Origin: Neospora caninum Liverpool
Lineage: Eukaryota; Apicomplexa; Conoidasida; Eucoccidiorida; Sarcocystidae
Length of the DNA: 64,000 nt
Reading direction: 5' to 3'
NCBI RefSeq assembly: GCF_000208865.1
Contig: NC_018395.1
Coordinates: 6,124,839-6,188,838, forward strand
The notes beneath the pieces are model-generated. The model did not search any database and was not told the origin of the DNA. It worked only from the letters and a program-made list of their open reading frames with translations. The position numbers and the translations under genes are program-made. Positions 11,465 through 23,800 of the stretch are shown here, one piece after another (positions within the stretch are counted from its first letter, which is position 1; every line of letters starts with the position of its first letter).

Positions 11465-14400
11465 TATATATAAATTTATGGCAGTGCCCGAAGGACGCTC
11501 CATGCTACGGGGCTTTCCTGGTAGAAGAAGTAGTGTTCACTGCCCTTGCCCTGTCACTGCAGAGACGGAGAGGGTACTCTTCAACTCTGAGCTGGAGAAG
11601 AAGCCGGGCTACCGGTGCGACAACAAAGCAGCAGTAAGCCGCACGTATACTCGAGTGGGACGGCGCAGAGTGCATTATGACGACGTGACTGCTTCCTGTT
11701 CCCTCTGCGGTAGTAGGTATAGTAGCATTTTCCAAGCCGTTGCTGCAGGCTGAGAACGTGTGCTGCGCAGCTGCTCAGGAGCTCGCGGTGTGGGTGCTCC
11801 CTTTCGTGCGTTGCTGCGTTCCTTAGGTCCAGATATCCTTCTCCTCAGATTTTGGAACGGGCATGCCGAGCCCCTTCACACAAACGTCACAGTCGGAGTG
11901 GATGGACGCGGGCGCCGAGGACCGTTCGGCGTGGCAACAAAGGCGACTTCAAGTCCTGAAAAGGCGCATGATCACAAATGTGACTGCTTCTGCCGATGTG
12001 TCTCCGAACGAAGCACCCACACAGTCCCCTGCATCAGCACAACAGGTATGTCTTCGGTGCTCTTTTTTTTGACGGACGTTTAGTAGCGGACATCCAGTGT
12101 GACGGCGTCTTGAGGCCGTTTAAACCGTGCATGGTTTTGCTCCAGGTCACGGGGACGTGTTGAGTCGAGCGTGCTGTCGGCCGCACTGTTTCTACGTTGA
12201 GGGCGGCGCGTTTCAGCAGTAGTCTGCCATTCTTCGCGCTTGGTGCCTGTTCTGTCAATTTTAAACTGCCACGACACGGGGGTATGAGAAGCACTCCGTC
12301 TGTCTCCAGAGCCTTCGACTGGTGCATGAATTCAGACCTCTTCTGTATCCTCGGTCATGAACCTCGCGAACCGTTTTTTGATGGCCTGGAGGGCAATGGT
12401 TCTCTGCGAAGATCCTCGTGCGCTCGCCGCCTAAAAAGAGCTGAAAGTGTTAGATTTGAATAGCATACTACACATTAAGGTTATTCCACATCGGTTATGT
12501 TCCAGGCCAACAAAAATCCGATTCGTGTACTCGGTACAGACGACTACCCCTATTCCTTCGCAGTGGAGATGTGCTCGCGTCCCGTGCAGTAGACGCGGCC
12601 TCGCGCCTGTTCTGTGGTTGTGTGAATTTACTGTCGCGGTCGGCCCTGTGCACTTGAATGTTCGTCGATACAGGTTGTGCGGGTAGGCCAGCTTGCGGGA
12701 GGCGAGGGCCGGCCGTTCTCGTTTGTCTCCATGGTTCTCGACGACGTCACCGGAAACCGAGAGTCTGTTCAGCTTCTCTACGCGGAAGAGACGCTCGCTC
12801 GCCAGCATAGGCAGTTGACGGGAAACGGCAGGCGACGGCAAAGCGAGGATACGTCGGTTGACGCTCCGGCAACTGGACAGCGAGAGAATGAAAGAGAGTG
12901 CATGTGCAGGACCGGAAGAACGGAGGAGGTTTGCGCCTACCCAGGCATGCTCGTGGCGGCGCGCGGTGTCCTTAGGAAGGTAGGCGGTGGGCCCTACGCA
13001 TGGACTTAAAAGTTCATCTGAAAAGAAGATCGAAATGTTTGCAGTGCCGCCGAGTGTTTGTTCAAGCCTGCGTGTTGATGCAGAAGAAAGGCGCGGCTGC
13101 CTTGCGAGGGGAACTTAGCGGGAACACGTAGCGAGGTGACGCCAGCTCGACTGGGACGGTGTTACAGCTAGTTCGCGGTTCCGCGGGAGAATCTGAATCT
13201 GAAATGGCGTATTCAAAATTTGCGAACTGATTCCCTGGTGACGCCACAGGCCCCTGACGGAATGCTTTTTCTCGCTTGCGGCTGTCCTCGGTGGCTGAAA
13301 TGGTGTCTTTCAGACGGAGTTCGGCACCAAGTTGTCAGTCTCCTCTCTCCATGGCGGTCCCCCGCTGCCGTCTCCGACGTTCCGCCAAGTGCTTACAGTG
13401 CCGCCTGCGGCGGCCGTTAGTCGCGAATGTTTCTCGAGAGAGGAGTGCGAATCTCGCACAGTTGCCGGTTGCTATCGAGGACAACCGGTGCACATTATGC
13501 TTGCCTCCGCGCAGGCTCTCGTGCCTGTGAAAGGAGACGCGGTGTCGCGGTGAGAAAAACGCTCGGAAACGAGCAAGGCGGCAACGCGGCTATATGCCGG
13601 TCGTAGCAGTTTTTCCAACCGTGTGTATTTTCATTTCAGCAGTTAGGCGTACACTCGATTCCATACTTGCTTCTGGCTGTACGTACCCTTGAGAGGTATC
13701 CCCAAGCATCTGAGAAACTGTAGGATGACCATGTCGGATTTTTTGCCCCCGATTCCCAGGGTCATGTTTTGAACCCCTCGCACGCGCGTGGTGTTGCCCT
13801 TCCCTGTGTCGAGGATTTGGCCGTGTGAACGGCCATTTTGAGATAAAACCTCTCAGCGTTGACTCGGCCGTGTTTGGTTTTCTGACAGAGTCGTGTGCTT
13901 GCGTAGCCCTTCGTTCGCCGTCGGGGACCTGGTTTGATCCGGGAGACATGGGTGCATCTGTGCCCGAACTCTGTTGCCTGCGTTGTGTCACGCAGGAACT
14001 TGGAGCTCGATCTACTTTTGAATCGTGTTCGCGAAGAGGCGCCTCACATTCTCATTCTGTTTGGACCCATCGTTCCGTCTTCTGCTTTGATTAGCCTGAG
14101 TGTGTCCACCCCTGCTGCCGTTGCCACCCTTCCTGACGTGGACTGGACATACACGTCATTCTTCAGACAGGTGTCTTCTCGCCTGGCAGGAACGCGAACG
14201 CGCGTCTTTGTCGTTCCCAGCACCGCAGACGTCGCGCACCCTCATCCGCTCCCTCAACCGCCATACTCCCCAGACCTCGTCTCCTCCGACCCTTTCACGG
14301 GCCTTTCCGCTTCAGCCCGACAACAGATTTCCTTCTTGCCGAATCCATGCTTCCTGTATGTCAACGAGTTGCGGCTGCTTGTCACCTCTGAAGATCCGCT

Positions 14401-14920
14401 CATGGAAATTGGAGCGCAGCTGGCCTATCCGCACTGCATCGGATCCCATCAAGACTTGATTACAGCTTGCTGCTCGTCGTTTCTGCGACAGCGGACCCTA
14501 TTTCCAGGTGGAGCCTCGTCCACGCTGCCGATGGACCCGAAACGGTTTCCGCCACGCATGTTCGAGACGACAGAACACGGCGAGGACCTAGCCCCGCACA
14601 TCGTTATCTTCCCTTCCGATGCAAACATCTCTGCGGGGACCGACGCCTCTCAACAGGGGGCTTGCGCGTGCTTCACAGACGACCGCCTGTTTGTTCTCCC
14701 GTTCAGTCCCAAGTTGGTTCGGGAAGGCTCGGCGCGCGTGGAGTGGACCAGCATCTACGTCCAGCCCCCGAAGACGGGGAACGAAGAGGCCATGGAAGCC
14801 GAAATCAAGGATAAGGCGTACGAGGAAATCATGGGCAATAAGGCCGAAAGTGAAGACTCCCAACCTCTCTCCCTCGCTACGCGCGTCACTGTGCGCCACT
14901 CTTCCTACGCGCTCGCCTAA
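10943..14920 (+). CDS. POLA2: DNA polymerase alpha subunit B (primase-polymerase accessory subunit)
   Basis: Five exons close exactly in phase: 10943-11279, 11849-12045, 12674-12979, 13314-13549, 13996-14920, giving 666 residues (human POLA2 is 598). The B subunit links the catalytic subunit to primase and regulates initiation of replication in the nucleus. The N-terminal region (1-112) is helical. Exon 2 contains the segment after EYKDFGTGMP that precedes the OB fold. Exon 3 holds the OB-fold region, with VRVGQLAGG and the end LVAARG. Exon 5 holds the inactive phosphodiesterase-like domain: PHILILFGP, VFVVPSTADVAHPHPLPQPP, ISFLPNPCFLYVNE, DLITACCSSFLRQRTLFP, PHIVIFPSD, and the C-terminal strand RVEWTSIYVQPP. 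Exon 3 carries an unusual polar insert with CMC (residues about 235-260), typical of coccidian elongation. The start ATG has a good context (gccATGgaa). The gene faces the ROM4-like gene tail to tail. Confidence 0.93.
11434..11478. repeat. TA-rich microsatellite in polymerase intron 1
   Basis: An uninterrupted (TA)n tract of about 27 bases is followed by an imperfect TTTATATATAAATTTAT stretch inside intron 1 of the polymerase alpha B subunit gene. It is simple sequence and likely length-polymorphic. Confidence 0.9.
12471..12502 (+). repeat. 32-nt dispersed intronic element, copy A
   Basis: This begins CACATTAAGGTTATTCCACA and ends TCGGTTATGTTC. An exact reverse-complement copy lies at 39324-39355 in an intron of the CCCH gene, and a degenerate related copy lies at about 15372-15397. 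It sits in intron 2 of the polymerase gene. Confidence 0.75.
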
Positions 14921-16243
14921 CGAGCAGCCCCAGTTCGGGTGATCGGGGACGAGCGGCCACAAGTGAATTTTTTTTCTGAAGGCTGCGGGGCACAGGACAA
15001 ACCTACTGGCTGTCGTCTGCACCACCTCGCGATCGCCTGCTGACGGGCGGCGAAACGTGCGACTGAAAGCAACTCTCGCAAGTCTCATTCCACAGCTCGA
15101 AAGAGCCTGCCGCTGTGTGTACGAAGGGTCCGGAGTCTCGTGCGCTAATTGCACACGGTGCGAGTGTTCATGTCGCTTCGGGTGCTCATAACTTTAGTAG
15201 CCCCAGTCCTTTGTCAAAAGAGTGTAAACCCGAGGGCGTTTAATTGCTAAAATGTTGGCGGATATGTCATCGTCTCCCTAACGCCTGAGACCGACTCCGG
15301 ACGGTATACCGTCCCGCCACAGTTTCTAGAGGGGGTCGCCTGCCTCGTTCAGACGACGCTACGCCGTTAGGGGTATTCCACGTCGGTTGTGCTCTGGATA
15401 CCGGCGAAACGCGATCACCTACGTTTTCCCACCGAAGAAGCGTAACTTCAGCGGTCCTTCCTGGTGTGCACGTCTGTCTGGCCTGACCGCGATACAGCTT
15501 TAGAATCTCCGTTCTTTGTCATCACATAGTTGCATATCGCTTCTCCATAAAATTGGCTGATGGAGAATCAGTGGCTGTGCTGTCCACGCGCGACGGCCGC
15601 CCGCAGCGTTGCATGTCGTCCCTAGCGAAGGGAACTGGAAAAACCGTGGATGCGCGGTTCCGGCGACAAATACTTGCAAACATCATGTGGGTTTTGAATG
15701 GAAAAGAGTTGACCTGTCCACTCCCACAGGAAAATCCTCCCGTCCCCACATCCGCAAAAAAGGCGGACACGATGACAGAACACCAACAAGAATGTCGTGT
15801 TCCTACACAACAAGAACTGACGACGGACTCCGCGATGACTGACACACCATGATACCGGCGACAAGTCACAGGATTCTATATTTGGACAACGGCATTCATT
15901 GGCTACTATTTTCGTCTTTGTGTGCACGCTTAGAAACAGCCCACACCGGCTCCGGGTGTCGGCAGGTGTTCACTCGTGCACCAACAGTTCAGTCCACACT
16001 TGTGAGAAAACCGGGCACCGGTCCACGACTACCCCCACAAACTCGAGCGGAGACAATAACTGAAACGAGGAAAAACACTAGCCGCCGTTTGCCCGACCTG
16101 GCCGCCACGAGTGAGGCCTGCATCCTGCGTGGTTCCACGCGAGGACCGGGAACAAACTTGCGCCTTGAGACAGATCGCTTCTAGTCGGACTGTGGGGTGA
16201 ATCGCCTCCGCGTTTTCAGGTACTGGGAAAGGTGCTGCTCCCG
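14921..16243. other. Convergent intergenic region, about 1.3 kb
   Basis: This holds the 3' untranslated regions of the polymerase gene (plus) and the ROM4-like gene (minus). Open frames on the minus strand at 14588-15154 and 15522-15869 are shadows or chance ORFs without domains. A degenerate copy of the dispersed 32-nt element is at about 15372-15397. Confidence 0.6.
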
Positions 16244-19200
16244 CTACGGTTCGAGATAAAAGGACGCGTCCTTCTCGTTTCCAAAGCACCAGAAACGTCC
16301 CAGATTGCCATACGTCTGAGGCGCCTCGTACACGATCGTTCCGCACTTACAGTACAGCCACCCGCTGAACTTCAACTGGCCGGGCGGAGAGTAGCTCTTG
16401 TACAGGGACGGATCCAGCAGGTAAAGGAACAAAATCACCCAGTACGCTAACTGAAAGCGAACACCACAAAACCCGCAGCACGACGCGAAGCTGACGCGAC
16501 AGCACAATTGGTTGAGTCGGCTGAGAGCCGCTACCAATCCAGTTTTTTGCACACGGTTTGTGGGTTCGACCTAACACCTGAGGTATCGCTGATTTGACGC
16601 AACGGAAAAACAACTGTGTGTTCCGCCAAACTCTTCCTCATTCCGGAACTGGTGCAGGGGCTACTCAGAGCCGTCCCCCATAGCGCGGAAAGACGGTCGC
16701 ACACGCCACAGAACCTCTCCGAATGATAATTGTGTCAGTGCGTTACCAAATACGGTGTGGTGCATTTCGTATGTTTTTCCGCATCTCCGGCGAATATGCA
16801 GTTCGCGCGACCGCAAGAATAAGTACTGTCTAGCACAGAGGCTTCAGGACACCCGGCAAAAGCGAGCCCATCACTGCCAAATACAAAGTGGCTGTCGAGC
16901 ACAAAGGACGCCTAGTCTGGCGAGAACTAGGCCTTACCAGGGTAGCCGCGCAGAGCCCTCGAATGACCCACTCCCTAAAACTCATCTTGCAAGGAGGACG
17001 GCCTTCTTCCTGCAGACGCATCTTCACTGCATACATGGCCTTGCCCCGCGCACCTCCTGCCTTCTTCTTCTGTATCGCTTGAAGCTTGCGTCTGCGGATG
17101 GCATCCGCCTCTGGGAGGAACACAAAAAAAATAGAGCCGACGCCCGTTGAGCGCGATTTCAGGACGACACTTCTTCTCGACCTCCCGAGACCATTTTCCA
17201 TCGCGTCCGAGCTCAGGAACACACAGAGAAACTCCTTGAGGTTCCAGGTCGCCGCACTTCAGCCGCTGCCTCTCTGTCTTTGCGCCGACACACATTAGCC
17301 CGGGCATTTGTAAAACCGGAAACGCACACAGTGGAAAGCATTGTCAACTCCAGTGAGCGGTACGTCTTCCTAGTTCTCAACCAGGGAAGGTTTCGCCTCG
17401 CGACAATCTGTGGTGACGCGTTCCCGTGGCCACGAGAGCAAGACAAGAAACAGAGGAAGCAGGTGGGCATGCAACTGGTTCGGGCCTTGCAGCCGATCAC
17501 CGGCAAAGTGTCGCAGCGTCGACCGACGTCTACCCAAACGCGACAGGCGTTGCAAACGACGCTCTCCACTTCAGTACACACGACTCACTTCGCGCCTTGG
17601 CGATCTCAAGGAGTTTCTCTTGCGTCTTCTTGGGCACACACCAACTGAAGGGAGGCGTCGTCGCCATTCGTTCACCCAGGGTGCACTTGTCGCAAGCTGA
17701 GACGGTCGTAATGCTCGCGAAGCCCCACAAAATACCGCCCAACGCGCCACCCATGTGGGCGTAGTTGTCCGTGAAACCCGCCATGCCGGTCAATATGCCA
17801 ATAATCTGCATGCAGCATACGAATGAAACAGACGTCCATACAGTTGAACCAGTTCCGGAAGTAGAGTCATAGAACGGACACACACCGACGGGAAGCTGAA
17901 TCAAGCTCGGAAGCATACGATACGCAAACAGCGTTTGCGAGTTTCGCAGAGAACCCCCAAAGCGGATCCTGCACAGCGACACTTTCTGATTCGCGCAACG
18001 CCACACTCGGATGCAGCCTACGGGATCTGTGGCTCTGCAGCAATCCCGTGACTGTGTTAGCTTGAACGTCTTACCACAACGACGATCATGAAGACGAGAA
18101 TACAGCCGGGCCGCGGAATTGATTTCCAGTATTCTGACATGAGACAGCACAAGCGAAACACACGGCACTCGAAAATACGATGGTACATCTGAGCAGCTGT
18201 CGCTGGAATCGAGCCCCCGTCGCACGCACAGCACGGCGCAAAAAACGGATAGGTCAGTCTTTTAGCCATGTGTCTGAACACAGATTTACAGATTCATCCT
18301 GTTGCTGAGTATAAACCCAGACAGAAAACACCCGTCGGGGGACGAATGCCACAAACAGCTGTCTGTCCACTGGCCTAGCAGAGCGGCATGTCGCAAGTCC
18401 ACGTTGCAACAGTACAGGAGCACCAGAAGCAGGTTGTGGGGTGAGCCGGCTGGCTGCACGCGTGAAGCGGTGACCGGCAGGCGTAGCTGAGATGCCGCAA
18501 GTCTCAAAACTCACCAACGCAGTAGGGAATCAGAGCCCCCAGCAGAGCGTACATGGAACCAGAGGACCCGACCGTAATGCTGCAAGGGTCGGCAACAGCT
18601 GAGAGGAGATTTCCTGAAATGCCTCCTAAGAAGAACAGCAGTGTTGTTCTCCAAAAGCCCCAATCCTGCGGAAAGCAGCAAAATCAGAGGCACGCCTGCG
18701 TAGTCAATGAGACGCTCGGCAGATCCCGGTCAACGGATGCCAACAGAAAAAGGCCTAGCACATAACCGCTGAGCCGAGAGAAAGAGTCTGAGCGAGGCCT
18801 CACACTGGCGACCCTGTCCGGTTGAAGGCCGACGTGCAGGGCCTCGACTTACAGGCTCGATGATCCACAAAATCTGGATCTGGCAAGAAAGATTGATAAG
18901 GATGTGCATCCAGCCGCCGTGCATGTACATGGACGTGAACAGCCTGAACGTCTCGCTGTACTCGCGAATGTAATTCGTTTCTAGACCTCCCAGATGGCGC
19001 AAAATGCGGGCGTTCGGAGACTCCCAGCTCGACAAAGAAGCTCCAGCGCTGCCGTTGGGAACGAGATCCACGGGCCACCCCTTGTCGCCCGCATCTGTTC
19101 CGAACGCAGCACGCGGGTACGCCAGTTTCCCCAAGTTGTACTGACAGCCTCCGTAGCCATATCGAATGACGTAAGGCTGTCGCTGTTTCTCCGTTTCCAA

Positions 19201-20872
19201 CTTGTAGTCCGGATACATAACCGGACTCACGCACCGCCCGTTGAAGCTCGTGTAGTTGTACAGCATTCTGCGTTGCAACAGGAAGCAGCATAGGGAAAAG
19301 GTGTGAAGACGGAGGCTGATCGCTAAGGGAAGCCTTACACCAGCAACCGGTTTCCCCCGAGGATGACGGACAAGCTGACCCTCACGGGAGCGTCGTGTTC
19401 ACAAGAAAAGCCCTCTTTTCCACAGATCGTACCGCCAGCAGGCAGAGGCAAGCACCTGCAACCGTGTCGCCGATGGACTTACTCCCACATGAAGATCCAG
19501 CAAAGAAGTGCGGTCGTGCTGATGCACACAACCAGCCGGCCTCTGAGTGGATTGTTTTTCAACTTCGGATCTCGAACCTTGGGGCGAACCTTCTTCTTCT
19601 TGCCTCTCAACTTGGCGAACATCGGAGAGTTAAAGGGGTTCGCTGGTGCGCGACGCCCGACCATTCCATCGGGCAAGGTGTGAATTAACGGGTCATCGTC
19701 GCCGATTGCCTGAAATGCCAGGCGCATCGGGCAGAAAACACAGTCGGGTTGTTAGGCGGCTGCCGGACCGGTCCTCGCGCCGCCTACTTGCATGGAACCG
19801 GGAACCCAAGGCGTTGTGTCGCGGATCCTTCGCACGCAGCTAAGCTTTCCGTGAGCAGCCTAAACGAACACACTGCGTGTCCGCGTGGTGCGCAGGGGGG
19901 TGGGGAGCAAACGGCTTTTGCAGTCACCCGCCATCAAGTACCGGCGAAGACCGTGAAAATGCGAAACTGCCGCTCAGGTGCGGGCCCCGAGTCAGCTCTT
20001 CACCAGGCTGTTCACACAATGCCCACGTAATCCCCTCACCTGAAGCGCCTCTTCTACTGGAACCCCATCGGCCGGGATTTCACGCGAGTTCGCGCCTGCG
20101 TGCTCAGGTGGGGTCCCGCCGCTGACGTTGGCGACCATGGCGGCTGCGGAGTCGTTGACAGCTTCAGTGCCAGGCGTCGGATGGCTGTCTGTCGCAGAGG
20201 GCGAGGACAGCTCGCCTGTGGCCGCTTTCTGGGTCGCGGCTGCTGGGACGGCAGATTGAAGACTGCCGCGCGAACCCCTGTTGGGAAGAGCGCCATCTTT
20301 ATGAGGGCTGTCTTTTTCCGAAGTCGCGGAGGCTCCAACTCCCGGCCGAATGGGTGCAGGTGGCCCACGAGTCGCCGCCGCCTCAGCGAGGGTGTCGCCT
20401 GAAACCAAAGGGACATGACAAGATGGTCGGTCCTTCTCTGCGTCTCCACTGTCCACAGCACAGTCTGCCGCGCTGGCGACGCTCCCGCTCAGACTCAAAA
20501 CCAACGAAAAGCACGGCCATGCGACGAGTTGCACGCTGTGGCGCTCGACCTCCACACCGGAAGGTGGAGAGCGCGCCTCCCCCTCGAAACCCCGCGTAGG
20601 ACCACAAAGGCGCGCAGCTGCAGGTTCGAACTCCAGGAAAGCTCTCGTTCTTCTCGCTTGATGCGCGTGCACTGGCGCTTGAAAGACAGATCGGAATCGC
20701 GGAATTCAGGATCCGCTGCAACGGCTCTGAAACGTTCGACGTGCTATTCGAGAGCTAGTCGACACCAGCACTCACGCATGAGAGTAGCGCTTTGCCCCAG
20801 TTCCACGCATAGGCCGTCGTTGCGTTTGCCGTCCGATCCCCCCCGCACCGGGGACAAAGTAGAGGATGCCAT
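16244..20872 (-). CDS. ROM4: Rhomboid intramembrane serine protease, ROM4-like
   Basis: Nine exons close exactly in phase: 20776-20872, 20040-20398, 19483-19709, 18853-19267, 18515-18665, 18075-18133, 17589-17805, 16938-17110, 16244-16450, giving 634 residues. In T. gondii, ROM4 is a plasma-membrane protease that sheds micronemal adhesins during invasion and gliding. Residues 1-150 are a polar Ala/Pro/Ser-rich cytosolic tail. A basic stretch ([15 protein letters not shown]) precedes TM1 (about 208-227). A Cys-containing loop follows, then [15 protein letters not shown] (TM2). The catalytic serine is in GSSG (Ser401) and the catalytic histidine in [11 protein letters not shown] (His453). After TM6 come a basic region, then a seventh hydrophobic segment ([14 protein letters not shown]), then a Cys-rich end with GWLYCKCG and RFWCFGNE. 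This C-terminal extension is a family trait of apicomplexan ROM4/ROM5. ROM5 is the alternative assignment; overall length favours ROM4. Confidence 0.92.
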
Positions 20873-23800
20873 CACAGTCGCCGAAGTCCACACCTGAACC
20901 CCGGCCATTCGCCGAATCGACAGACAACGGAAAACTGGATTGATCTCGCCCGCATAGGCCTCACGCGTAAACGGCATGTCCACCGGGTCCAACAAAAAAA
21001 CACACGCTTCAAAAAGATTGGACCAAGAGGCTCGCACTGCCTATTAAAAGAGGTGAAGGCACCAAACACACGCGTGTAATGGTCACCTGTCTACAGAGTC
21101 TTTTTGTGCAGGGATACGCTCAGTCACATGCTTCTCTCGTTTCAACAGATAGCAAGATGCATGAATCAGCCTCTGCTTATGGCGCACTCCACGCTACGTA
21201 ACGTGGTTCAGACAAGCTCGAGGAAGGGGCAAACGGAGCCTCTTTTGTAACGTAATCTCGTCTTCGCACACGCGAGTCGGTACACCTGTCGAGGCGCGCG
21301 TGCTAAAATGTCGTATGGTCTTCTTTGTTCTCGAAGAGATGAACTCGTATGTGGACGCTACGACTGCGAAGTGGCCTTCCTGTGATGCAACACGGCGGGA
21401 TTTAGTCGTAGTGGAAGCAGTTGACACGTTGCGACGCGGCACGACCACACCCATGCCCGGAAAGGGTTTTTGCTTTGCTCCGACATTCACGGCTGATCCT
21501 CTGGCTGTGTCCAGAACGGCATAACACAGTTTCTGCGAGATCACGAGGGGGGCCAGAAAACTTCCGGTGTTTGCACACCGTGGCTCTCGCGCCGGAGGTC
21601 TGATGCGAACTGCACATTTACGCGGGAATCCCGCAACAAGAACGGCATCGGGTGAGTTTCGGACTCGCGGTGGCCGTGACCTACCTGCAGGAACGTTTGT
21701 GGAGGTCGAAGAGGAGCGGCACACGAAGTTTTTCATGTACACAACGTCGACCCGGAGTCCTGCAGTCACCGGCGACAGGTTGCGCTGCCACCGATTGAGT
21801 CCCGGGGTGCCCAATTTCAGGAAGAAAACATAACAATCGTCTGCGCAAGCTTATGTCTTTTTACGTTTTGCACATGTCTGGAGGAAGTAGTGGTCTGAGT
21901 TCCAGTTCGCAGGCCTGTTGCCTTGCGGTAAGCACCCACGCTCTCTCGTGCGGTGAGGCGCCACCGGAGGCAGCAAAAACCGCAGCGGCCACGTTTCACG
22001 CGCACGGACAAGCAGCTAGTGTCCGACACGCATGAGCGCTTGCGAAAGCGAATTCTCTACAAAACCGAAGCCAGATGCAAGAAGAAAGCACCCACGAGAG
22101 CTCCCCAAAGCAGAGCCCCAGACTGGTCACAACGGCAGATCCCGGTCCAGTCTCACTCGAGCAGCCGCGCACGTCGAGATTTATTCCGGGATTCTGCAAG
22201 GCGGCAAAAAGGATCCGACAACAAAGACAGAGCCGTTCACCCGGATAAGCTGCGAGTCATTTCTTCGCAAGACGGACAGGGTGAATCAGGCAGTCCAGAA
22301 GCAAGCACGCGGGCCGCGCAGCCGCTGTATTACAGCGGCAATCGAGGACTCTGACCTTTTTTCCGACGCAGTGCCGGCTAAGTTGTTGCTCCGGTGCTTG
22401 GATACAACGATCCAAAGAAAAAGGCAGATACCAGAGCCACCAAAAGGAACAGAGAGGCGCCGTCCAAATCGATACGCTATTCCGGGGGATCCGTGGCGCA
22501 CTATCGTTCCCGACGCAAGAACCCGCCGGAAATCGCACGCACCCGTCCACTTTTGACAGCAGCAGCTGCTGCACAGCACCGTCAACTAAGAAGCACACAG
22601 TATATCGGGGCCCCTTGGTATATTGCTTCTAGACTTTTCGCATGCCACGTGGAGAGGGGTACGTTTCTCTACTGCTGACCATGGCACGTTGACACGTTCC
22701 CCATCCGAGAGAGCGTCACCGGCGAATTAAGCACCTCATTGTGGTAGGCGCCCCGGGAATCCAGCGCAGTGCCGTCATGCAGCGGAGCGCTCTGTGCGTC
22801 AGCCCCAGCTGCGGCCTGCTTCTTTATTGAAGATGGAAACGAAGTGCAGTAGCTACGAAGGGGATCCGTATCCCTTCTTCCCCGATCCGTCTTTTAAGAT
22901 GTGGCTCCTTTTTATTACGACTTCGCCCAGTAAAAAGAGCCGGCCCTTGCGCCCACTTTTTTCTTGGCGCCTTGTGCAGGGGTTTCAAAGCTGCCACGCG
23001 TAGCACACTGTTTGCCACGGCTAGTTGCTGCTCGTGGCCACTTGGTTAGCCACCCTAGGCTAGGGAGACAGCTCTCTGGAGAGCTCTGCTGTCGCCCTTG
23101 TCTAGCAAAACCCATATATACATCGAAGAATGAGAAAGGAAGGGGGAATTAAGTCCGTCCGCACTGCGTTGACCGTTAGTTATCTGGTACAGATCTCCGT
23201 TTAGGTGGGGACCAGCCGAGTTTTTCGCGCCACAGGAGAGCGGCTGCCGCGCTTTTCAGATGAGACAGGATCTGCGGGGTATTAGCGTCTGACGTCGACC
23301 AGGTTATCCTCAGTGTCACCTAATTGGAAGGGACTGCCTACTTTCGGTAAGTTGTCTTCGAGGATCCTGACTGGTGTTTCTCAAGTTATTCCGCCGCTTC
23401 AGTGACTGCCCCGCGTCATCGAAGGCCGCGAAACATGTTAGAGATACGGTGTGTCTTTTCACCGGAAATTCGTGGCCCTTTTGTTGGATGGAAAGTGCAC
23501 CATTTGAAAGAGAGCGTTTTGTCAGCGGCGTTCATGTCCAGTTGACGCGGGGGTGATCTCGCCTTCCCTGCCTGTCGACGCCAGGGGTTATCCTAGAGGC
23601 CAGAAAGTAAAGGCATTTTGGGTACACACGGCTATGACCAACGGGCATGGAAAGGGTTGCACTGCGATGGGCGTCCCGTATCTCCAGTTAACTGGTTGTT
23701 GCTCCAAGATGAAGCTCTGTCGTTCCCCGGCCATCACGGATCTGGGCATGTGGCGGATTCTTCGTAACGCCTACACTGCAATGCTGCTAGAACTCTTCGC

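Noticed and set aside
14588..15154. 188-codon ORF on the minus strand at the 3' end of the polymerase gene
   Set aside because: It overlaps the confident final exon of the polymerase alpha B subunit on the other strand and is a shadow of it.
21194..21814. 206-codon ORF on the minus strand upstream of the ROM4-like gene
   Set aside because: It has no domain, no start in good context and no splice link. ORFs near this length are expected by chance at this GC content.
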